DNA from: Candidatus Zixiibacteriota bacterium
GTDB taxonomy: Bacteria; Zixibacteria; MSB-5A5; CAIYYT01
Assembly (NCBI GenBank): GCA_023134875.1
Contig: JAGLUH010000511.1
Location: forward strand, 1 to 7,832
Length of the DNA stretch: 7,832 nucleotides
Direction of reading: 5' to 3'
Both the position numbers and the translations under genes were made by a program. Below the pieces are notes generated by a model, which did not search any database, was not told where the DNA came from, and saw nothing but the letters and a program-made list of their open reading frames with translations. Positions 1 to 5,181 of the stretch are shown here, one piece after another. How positions within the stretch are numbered: position 1 is the first letter of the stretch; each line of letters starts with the position of its first letter.

Positions 1-94
1 CACGGTTTGTCCCTTTCAGTATTTTAAATATACCAAAATCTCCTCGAGTGGTCAGGAGCCGCCTCGTTTCCTCTAGTGATCAGTTGTAGATACA
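1..94. other. Host non-coding flank left of the insertion sequence
   Basis: No open reading frame of useful length crosses this stretch. It holds an imperfect hairpin (CTCCT at 41-45 pairing with AGGAG at 54-58) and an AT-rich patch around 21-40. Bases 84-94 next to the element resemble part of the element's own left end (see the direct repeat entry), so the exact host/element boundary is uncertain by 7 bases. If the element is removed, this DNA joins the hairpin pair at 1322-1363. Confidence 0.5.
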
Positions 95-115
95 AGATAC
101 CGTCTCACCTGTCAA
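87..115 (-). promoter_or_regulatory. Complete outward promoter at the element's right end
   Basis: On the minus strand a consensus -35 TTGACA (115-110) is followed by a 17-base spacer and TATCTA (92-87) as -10. The -35 overlaps the transposase stop codon. It points out of the element toward base 1. Normally only the -35 half belongs to this end; here the adjoining TGTATCT supplies a -10 as well, so transcription could run into the leftward neighbour. Confidence 0.5.
88..96 (-). repeat. Direct repeat CTTGTATCT at the element ends (copy 2 at 1313-1321)
   Basis: The 9-base minus-strand string CTTGTATCT occurs at 96-88 and at 1321-1313. At 1313-1321 it is the start of the left end. At 88-96 it directly follows the right-end sequence ACGGTAT, where only host DNA is expected after the CT core. 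It is longer than the 2-base core that normally repeats in this family. Confidence 0.65.
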
Positions 116-1092
116 GCTGCTTTTTTGAGATCAAACGGTTTTTTGGATTTGAGGATTGCGCGTACGATTAGCAGTAGTTTTCTCGAGCATGCAAGCAGAG
201 CCACCATTTTAGGTTTACCTCTCTGACAGAGTCGCTGATAGAAGGCTTTCAGTAACGGGTTGTGTCGGACAGCGACTAGTGTTGGCATGTAGAGAGCCTT
301 TCGCAGACGCTGATTTCCCCTTTTGTCAATAGAGCCGGTTGAGTTCAGCGAAGTACCGGATTGTCTTGGGTGAGGAGCGAGACCACTGTGTGCAACCAGT
401 GCTTTTGCTCCCTTGCTGGTAAACCAATTCTGCCCGTAGGCTAACATCTGTGTGGCGCTACGTTGAGCGATACCAGGAATCGTAGTAAGCAAGGCGATTT
501 GTTGAGCTAGGTCGGCATCGGCAGCGCAGAAAGCTTTGATCGCCTGTTCAACCTTCTCCAACTGATGTTTGGTTGATCGGATGATAGTTTGATGTGTCTT
601 GGCGACCGTTTCCGGCAAGTCCGCCACATAATGACGGGCGTGTTTGCGATTCTGCCATTGTCGTAGTTGTGCTCGCAGTTGGTCGGCCAACTGCACTAAC
701 TCATACAGCTGTCGCAACGATTTGGAGGCTGGTTGCCAGAGAGGCGGATGTTGACTGACTGCGAAGGCACGAATCACTTCTGCATCGATCTGATCGGTCT
801 TGCACCGCCGCAGTTGCGTCTTAGCAAAAGCATTGATCTGTGCTGGGTTAACAATGCTTACCTCAGTATTTGCCAAACCAACCCAGCGGCCGGCCACGCT
901 GACACTGTAAACACCATTGCCTTCAAGGCAGAAATGGATAACAGTAGCAGTTGAACGCTTCACGGCCCAAGAATGCGGAGCTTGCAAACCAGAGTCTGAA
1001 TGACTGAAGCGGCGCGGCTTCTCTCCAGCCAAAGCTGCCCATACTTCACGACTACCAACATCAACCCCAACATAAAATACTTCCTTGCTCAT
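112..1092 (-). CDS. IS110-family bridge-RNA-guided transposase (recombinase), 326 aa
   Basis: This enzyme recombines the circular element with target DNA, guided by a structured RNA. The N-terminal RuvC-like DEDD half shows Asp11 in GVDVGS, Glu57 in CLEGNG, and Asp100/Asp103 in KTDQIDA. A charged helical linker spans about residues 125-200. The C-terminal Transposase_20 half has TTIPGIAQRSA (203-213) and HSGLAPHPRQSGTS (235-248), where Ser245 is the likely catalytic serine. A basic tail follows (GNQRLRKALY, KMVALLACSRKLL). The start chosen is ATG 1092, because AAGGAG (1099-1104) sits 6 bases upstream and the protein then has IS621 length. A GTG at 1140 in the same frame would add 16 residues but has no matching Shine-Dalgarno and would overlap the guide RNA. 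There is no frameshift or missing catalytic residue. The family is certain; the IS621 link rests on recall. Confidence 0.95.
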   Translation of the reverse strand: MSKEVFYVGVDVGSREVWAALAGEKPRRFSHSDSGLQAPHSWAVKRSTATVIHFCLEGNGVYSVSVAGRWVGLANTEVSIVNPAQINAFAKTQLRRCKTDQIDAEVIRAFAVSQHPPLWQPASKSLRQLYELVQLADQLRAQLRQWQNRKHARHYVADLPETVAKTHQTIIRSTKHQLEKVEQAIKAFCAADADLAQQIALLTTIPGIAQRSATQMLAYGQNWFTSKGAKALVAHSGLAPHPRQSGTSLNSTGSIDKRGNQRLRKALYMPTLVAVRHNPLLKAFYQRLCQRGKPKMVALLACSRKLLLIVRAILKSKKPFDLKKAA

Positions 1093-1098
1093 CTCTCG

Positions 1099-1104
1099 CT
1101 CCTT
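1099..1104 (-). promoter_or_regulatory. Shine-Dalgarno that fixes the transposase start
   Basis: On the minus strand AAGGAG lies 6 bases before ATG 1092. It supports that start over the upstream GTG at 1140. Confidence 0.75.
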
Positions 1105-1129
1105 GTTTATCATATCCCTGAGTTGAGGA

Positions 1130-1305
1130 GGTTCGTGCACCTACCTTGTACATGCAGGCTGTCCACGATCCCGATGGGCGCCTAAGATACCGTTCGGTGT
1201 ACGACCATCCTGTAAACGGATCGGGCGAACTAATCTACGAAACAGGCTCTAAGCCTGAGGTCAAAAACAGTTTCATCCCGATCCGTTCTCCAATTCTACT
1301 CTTGC
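1130..1305 (-). ncRNA. Predicted IS110 bridge RNA (target loop and donor loop)
   Basis: The RNA lies in the element's left-end non-coding region, same strand as the transposase. The target-binding loop is closed by a perfect 11-bp stem (AACGGATCGGG, 1215-1225 with 1277-1287) and capped by a 6-bp hairpin (CAGGCT 1243-1248 with AGCCTG 1252-1257). Its 5' side reads TTTTGACCT (1258-1266), identical to the DNA abutting the left end at 1320-1328, including the CT core. Its 3' side has CGTAGAT (1233-1239), the expected right-target guide. The donor loop follows, with a 5-bp stem (1205-1209 with 1173-1177) holding ACGGTATCTT (1184-1193), identical to the right end at 94-103. Near the 3' end, TACAAG (1145-1150) can pair with the left-end start CTTGTA (1316-1321). 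The same order of parts is known for IS621. The 5' end is inferred from a -10 box at 1312-1317 and the 3' end is approximate. Confidence 0.85.
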
Positions 1306-1311
1306 AGGGAT

Positions 1312-1317
1312 AAGATA
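1312..1317 (-). promoter_or_regulatory. Left-end -10 half of the circle-junction promoter
   Basis: The minus strand reads TATCTT, 4 of 6 matches to a sigma-70 -10 box. In the linear element it lacks a good -35. If the two ends join at the CT core in a circle, the right-end TTGACA falls exactly 17 bases upstream, giving a full promoter that would start the bridge RNA near 1305. Split promoters of this kind are known for IS110 elements. Confidence 0.6.
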
Positions 1318-1319
1318 CA

Positions 1320-1328
1320 AGGTCAAAA
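1320..1328 (-). other. Insertion target half-site (left target plus CT core)
   Basis: The minus strand reads TTTTGACCT across the host/element junction. The same 9 bases occur in the bridge RNA target loop at 1258-1266. Seven of the nine are host bases (TTTTGAC) and CT is the shared core. Confidence 0.75.
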
Positions 1329-1344
1329 GTCCTGTACTTTTGAC
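1322..1344. repeat. Hairpin 1, 9-bp perfect stem at the insertion site
   Basis: GTCAAAAGT (1322-1330) and ACTTTTGAC (1336-1344) form a perfect 9-bp stem with a 5-base loop. The insertion sequence begins at its outer foot, and the stem's TTTTGAC is the left target read by the bridge RNA. It may be a member of a dispersed REP-like repeat family, since IS621 and other IS110 elements target such palindromes, but one copy alone cannot show this. Confidence 0.75.
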
Positions 1345-1345
1345 G

Positions 1346-1363
1346 TCTCGCCGGTAGGCGAGA
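1346..1363. repeat. Hairpin 2, 7-bp GC-rich stem next to hairpin 1
   Basis: TCTCGCC (1346-1352) pairs with GGCGAGA (1357-1363) around a GGTA loop, one base from hairpin 1. No T-run follows on either strand, so it is not a typical intrinsic terminator. The pair of stems may form one composite palindromic unit. Confidence 0.65.
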
Positions 1364-1445
1364 GTAAAATTGTTAAAACCACGGGGGCTTTGATCTACAT
1401 GCTTATGCTACAACCTCAATAGATATTTCGCCACACAGCAAGATA

Positions 1446-1474
1446 TTGACTTGGATACTGCGGCAACATAGTCT
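1446..1474 (+). promoter_or_regulatory. Weak promoter candidate for the protease operon
   Basis: TTGACT (1446-1451), a 17-base gap and TAGTCT (1469-1474) match the sigma-70 pattern loosely; the -10 is poor. The host intergenic stretch 1364-1503 otherwise shows no clear element: no open frame, no strong operator-like palindrome and no RNA structure. A GAAGAAGG at 1486-1493 is the only Shine-Dalgarno candidate before ATG 1504, about 10 bases away. Confidence 0.25.
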
Positions 1475-1503
1475 TATCTTAAGGCGAAGAAGGTTTCTCC
1501 CTG

Positions 1504-4500
1504 ATGCAATTATGTAGATTAACATTTCTCGTTTCCGTCGGGTTACTGCTGGTAGCGACCGGGTTACTGGCGACCGATACTAAATTTCATCCCCACCACC
1601 TTATCGTTAAGTTCAAGCAGCAGCCGAAATCACTGACAAGTTATACCGCTAGCGGCGCTAATGGCATCCGCGATATTATCCCTCTCTTTGAATTTGTGCA
1701 AAAAACAAGAATTAAGAATTCCTCTCTCTCTTCAGTATATCTTTTCATATTCACGGATGCAGAGAAACGTTTGCTGGCGGAAAATTCCCTGGCGAATGAT
1801 GTTGACATCGAGTACGTCGAACCCGACTACAAGGTCGAGCTTTTCAACGATCCCCTGTTATCGCACCAATGGGCGCTTGCCAATACCGGCCAGGAGTATT
1901 ACGGCATCGACCGCATTGAGGGGTCGTACAATGACACTTTAATGTTGAAACGAGGAATAGCCGGTGCCGATATTAACTGGCCCGACTCAGCGGTAGCTGC
2001 TACTGATCGCCACCGGGTAGTGCTGGCGATAATCGATACCGGTATCGACTATCTGCATCCCGATTTGGCGGCGAATATCTGGACTAATGACAACGAAATC
2101 CCTGACAACGGCCTTGATGACGACTTCAACGCCTTGATCGATGACTACTACGGCTACGATTTCTCCGGTGACGAAAGTGGCGTGGTTGAATTTATCGGCG
2201 ATTCTGATCCGCGTGACCAGGTCGGTCACGGGACCCATGTTGCCGGTATCGCCGCCGCCGTCGCCGGTAATGGCATCGGCGTCGCCGGTGTCACTCGCAA
2301 TGTCAGGGTGATGGGCATTAAAATTTTCCCCAATGCTTTTGCGTCGGTGGTGTCACCTGCCATCGTCTATGCCGTGGAGAATGGCGCGGCGGTGATCAAC
2401 GCCTCGTGGGGAACGCCATACTACTCATCTATCATCAAGGATGCGGTTAAATATGCCGATAGCGCGGGCGTTCTTGTTGTCGCCGCCGCCGGTAACAGCG
2501 GCGAGAGTTCGGTATTCTATCCGGCAAAGATCGAGGAAATCATCACTGTCGGCGCCTCCAATTCCGCCGATTTGGTTACCGGGTTTTCCACCTATGGCGA
2601 TTGGATTGACCTGGTGGCTCCCGGACAGGATATTTTATCGCTGCGCGCCGCCGGTACTGATCTCTACGAAAGCATTGATGAACCCGGGTCGCGCATTATA
2701 GACAGTATTTATTATTTAGCTGATGGCACCAGCATGTCAGCGCCTCATGTCTGCGGCGCGGCGGCGTTCATCCTCTCCCTGTCCGCCGGTCTTTCCACCG
2801 ACAGCCTCAAGAAACTGCTGACCGGTACCGCCGATGATCTGGTTGATCCTTATGGTGATGGCGATGAGCTGCCGGGATGGGATATCTACTCCGGATATGG
2901 CCGCCTTAATCTGGGACGCGCGGTGAGCCTGCTTTCAGGTGACTATGCTGAGATTGAACAACCTCGCTTCGGTTCGATTGAGTCGGGGCTGATTACATTT
3001 GTGGGATCGGCAGTTTCCCAGAGCGGTGAGGTCTACCGGCTGGAAGTCAGACCGGCTTCGCTGGGGGAATGGATCACTATCGCCAACAGTACCGCCAATA
3101 TCATCCGCCAGCCGCTGGCCGAATGGAACAGTTCCGATTACGATGGCAGAACCGAGGTGCGGCTTTCGATCGGATCGGAGATTACCTACCATTCCGAGAT
3201 CAGGTTGGTCAACAATAATCACGTCGAAATCATTTACCCGCAGGCCGGCGATACGGTGTTTTCAGCGGCGTCGATCATCGGTTCCGCCAGCGCCCCTGGT
3301 TTTGCCGGATACAAACTCAGCTATTACACCGATGCGGCGCCGGCCGTAAAGAACCTGATCGAGACATCAACCAAACTTGTCTACCGGGAGATCATCGCCG
3401 ATTGGCAGGTCGGCCCCATTCGTCCCGGTACCGGTACGTTGAGACTCTCCGTCACTATCAATGGGCAGGTCTTCGAAGATGAGGTTCACATTGTAACGAG
3501 CAGCCTGATAGCAACGGGTTATCCGATCGATTATGGCAGCAGGCCGAATCTGAGTTCCACCGTCGGCAACGTCGATTATGATCCCTACCCGGAGATCGTT
3601 ACGGGCAGCTATGACCAGATCACGGTTAATCATTACCACGAAGGAACGATTGATGTTCTGACCCCGGATTTTGGCACATCGTTTTACTCGGCGATAGCGC
3701 TGTTTGATCTCAATGATGATGGTCGTGACGAGATCATTGCCGTGACTGACCAGGGTGTGATTGTTCTCACCGGCGCGGGCGACATGTTACCTGGCTGGCC
3801 TAAATCTGTCTCTACCGGCCATATGTATAATTCCCTGCCGACACCTCTGGTCACCGACTTGGACGGCGATGGTGACGCGGAGATTCTCTTCGTAAACCAG
3901 GGGGGCGAAATCTACTGCTGGCACCACAACGGCGCCAGTTACTTCAATACCACTGGTGGTTTCTTTGGGACACTCTATCAGGGTGGTCGCTATCGCACCT
4001 TCGGGGGTCACTATGTACCCTATCTGTTTGCGTACGATTTCGATGGCGACGGCTACCAGGATGTCGGCGTGCTCTTTTCTTCCTACGGTACAAGAGGCGG
4101 AATATATCTCTTGTCGGGGAAGAATGGCCAGGCTCTCTATAAGGATAAAGGGATTAAAGTACAACCAAGGGAAAGTATCTTCGGCGGGTTGCTGGCTGAT
4201 TTTGATGGCGATGATGTCCCGGAGATCGCCTTTACTTATTGGTACGGCGGTGCTGATTTCCTGATGGGGGTAACTATCTGCGAGGCTGACGGCACGCCGC
4301 TGCCCGGCTGGCCCAAGCATTTCGAGCAGAAAACGCAGTGGCTCTCGCCCTATCCGGCGGCAGCCGATTTGGATGCCGATTCTCTGCCCGAATTGATTTG
4401 TGTCTTCAGCGCCATGGATGGTGCCGAGGTCTATGTCTGGCACGGCGACGGCACACCCTTTCTGGAGAGCGATTTCGGCGCCAATGATGGCCTGTTGGCG

Positions 4501-5181
4501 GCGGTGCCGACTTCGTTGGCTAGCCCGCTGGTTGTTGATGTTGATGACGACCGGCAGTTGGAGATCGTTTCCCGTGGCGGCGCGCTCTTTTGGGGTAAGC
4601 ATGAGCGGGTCTTTGCCTGGGAGCTGGATGGTTCGCTCTGTCATGGCTGGCCGCTTTACACCTACGCTAATCCGGCAACTGTAACTTATGCTCCCTTTAC
4701 ACCGCTGGTGGGTGACTTCGATCTGGATGACCGACTGGAGATGATGATCGGTTCCTCGGACGCAAAAGTCTATTGCTGGGAGCTTCCTACTAAGGTGAAC
4801 GAGAACTCTACACCCTGGGGTCAGTTCCTGCACGACAGTCAACATACCGGCACCCTTCCCATCATTCCCAGAACTGACAAGCCGCAACCGCCGCCGCCGC
4901 CTGAGGTCTTTGCTCTCCGGCAGAACTACCCCAATCCCTTCAATGGCAGTACGATCATTACTATTGACTTGAAGAGTACCGGGAGATTGACCCTTGAGGT
5001 CTTCAACATCCTGGGGGAACGGGTGATGGTACTGTATGATCGTGAAATCGACGCCGGCACTCATCCTTTTCGCTGGGATGGCCGCAATGACACCGGTGAT
5101 CAAGTTGCCTCCGGTGTTTATCTCTACCGCATGAAAACAGGCAATCTGAGTGAAACCAGAAAGATGCTCTACCTCAAATGA
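1504..5181 (+). CDS. Secreted subtilisin-like (S8) protease with FG-GAP/VCBS repeats and C-terminal sorting domain
   Basis: This is an exported serine endopeptidase of 1225 residues. A Sec signal peptide covers about 1-23. A propeptide follows (LIVKFK near 33-38, then IEYVEPDY and the DPLLSHQWALANTGQ linker). The S8 domain spans about 160-480 with catalytic Asp178 (IIDTGID), His242 (GHGTHVAG), oxyanion Asn331 (AAGNSG) and Ser410 (GTSMSAPH), all present. Beta-sandwich-like sequence fills 490-680. Eight Asp-rich calcium-loop motifs start at residues 691, 735, 785, 845, 899, 955, 1012 and 1071 (such as DLDGDGDAEI and DFDGDDVPEI), 44-60 apart, suggesting a beta-propeller for adhesion or substrate binding. 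A proline linker (PPPPPE) leads to a FlgD-Ig/type-A-like terminal domain with YPNPFN at 1142-1147 and WDG...SGVYLYR. The substrate is unknown. It is the first gene of an operon with the next one. Confidence 0.93.
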   Translation: MQLCRLTFLVSVGLLLVATGLLATDTKFHPHHLIVKFKQQPKSLTSYTASGANGIRDIIPLFEFVQKTRIKNSSLSSVYLFIFTDAEKRLLAENSLANDVDIEYVEPDYKVELFNDPLLSHQWALANTGQEYYGIDRIEGSYNDTLMLKRGIAGADINWPDSAVAATDRHRVVLAIIDTGIDYLHPDLAANIWTNDNEIPDNGLDDDFNALIDDYYGYDFSGDESGVVEFIGDSDPRDQVGHGTHVAGIAAAVAGNGIGVAGVTRNVRVMGIKIFPNAFASVVSPAIVYAVENGAAVINASWGTPYYSSIIKDAVKYADSAGVLVVAAAGNSGESSVFYPAKIEEIITVGASNSADLVTGFSTYGDWIDLVAPGQDILSLRAAGTDLYESIDEPGSRIIDSIYYLADGTSMSAPHVCGAAAFILSLSAGLSTDSLKKLLTGTADDLVDPYGDGDELPGWDIYSGYGRLNLGRAVSLLSGDYAEIEQPRFGSIESGLITFVGSAVSQSGEVYRLEVRPASLGEWITIANSTANIIRQPLAEWNSSDYDGRTEVRLSIGSEITYHSEIRLVNNNHVEIIYPQAGDTVFSAASIIGSASAPGFAGYKLSYYTDAAPAVKNLIETSTKLVYREIIADWQVGPIRPGTGTLRLSVTINGQVFEDEVHIVTSSLIATGYPIDYGSRPNLSSTVGNVDYDPYPEIVTGSYDQITVNHYHEGTIDVLTPDFGTSFYSAIALFDLNDDGRDEIIAVTDQGVIVLTGAGDMLPGWPKSVSTGHMYNSLPTPLVTDLDGDGDAEILFVNQGGEIYCWHHNGASYFNTTGGFFGTLYQGGRYRTFGGHYVPYLFAYDFDGDGYQDVGVLFSSYGTRGGIYLLSGKNGQALYKDKGIKVQPRESIFGGLLADFDGDDVPEIAFTYWYGGADFLMGVTICEADGTPLPGWPKHFEQKTQWLSPYPAAADLDADSLPELICVFSAMDGAEVYVWHGDGTPFLESDFGANDGLLAAVPTSLASPLVVDVDDDRQLEIVSRGGALFWGKHERVFAWELDGSLCHGWPLYTYANPATVTYAPFTPLVGDFDLDDRLEMMIGSSDAKVYCWELPTKVNENSTPWGQFLHDSQHTGTLPIIPRTDKPQPPPPPEVFALRQNYPNPFNGSTIITIDLKSTGRLTLEVFNILGERVMVLYDREIDAGTHPFRWDGRNDTGDQVASGVYLYRMKTGNLSETRKMLYLK

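Larger units (their letters stand above)
95..1321 (-). mobile_element. IS110-group (IS621-like) insertion sequence, complete
   Basis: The boundaries come from the sequence. Reading the minus strand, the left end starts at a CT core (1321-1320) followed by TGTAT. The right end closes with ACGGTAT and a CT core (96-95). Counting one core gives about 1225 bp. There are no terminal inverted repeats and no clear target duplication beyond the dinucleotide, as expected for IS110. The longer non-coding part (1093-1319, 227 bases) lies upstream of the transposase, which is the IS110-group layout; the IS1111 group has it downstream. From memory, the donor core of Escherichia coli IS621 is nearly the same string (ACAGTAT-CT-TGTAT), and its transposase has the same length. 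All parts look intact, so it may be active. The left boundary could be 88 rather than 95. Confidence 0.88.

Noticed and set aside
1093..1140. 16-residue N-terminal extension of the transposase from GTG 1140
   Set aside because: ATG 1092 has AAGGAG at 6 bases and gives the family length with Asp11 in the usual place; the extension has no Shine-Dalgarno and would overlap the guide RNA.
95..1321. Terminal inverted repeats typical of DDE transposons
   Set aside because: None found at the ends; the transposase is DEDD/serine type, for which none are expected in the IS110 group.
1346..1363. Intrinsic terminator
   Set aside because: The stem is good but it is followed by GTAAAATTG on one strand and by hairpin 1 on the other, without a run of T.
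3787..5103. 438-codon open frame on the minus strand
   Set aside because: It lies fully inside the protease's repeat region, has no ribosome site or recognisable domain, and mirrors the Asp/Gly-rich codons of the coding strand.
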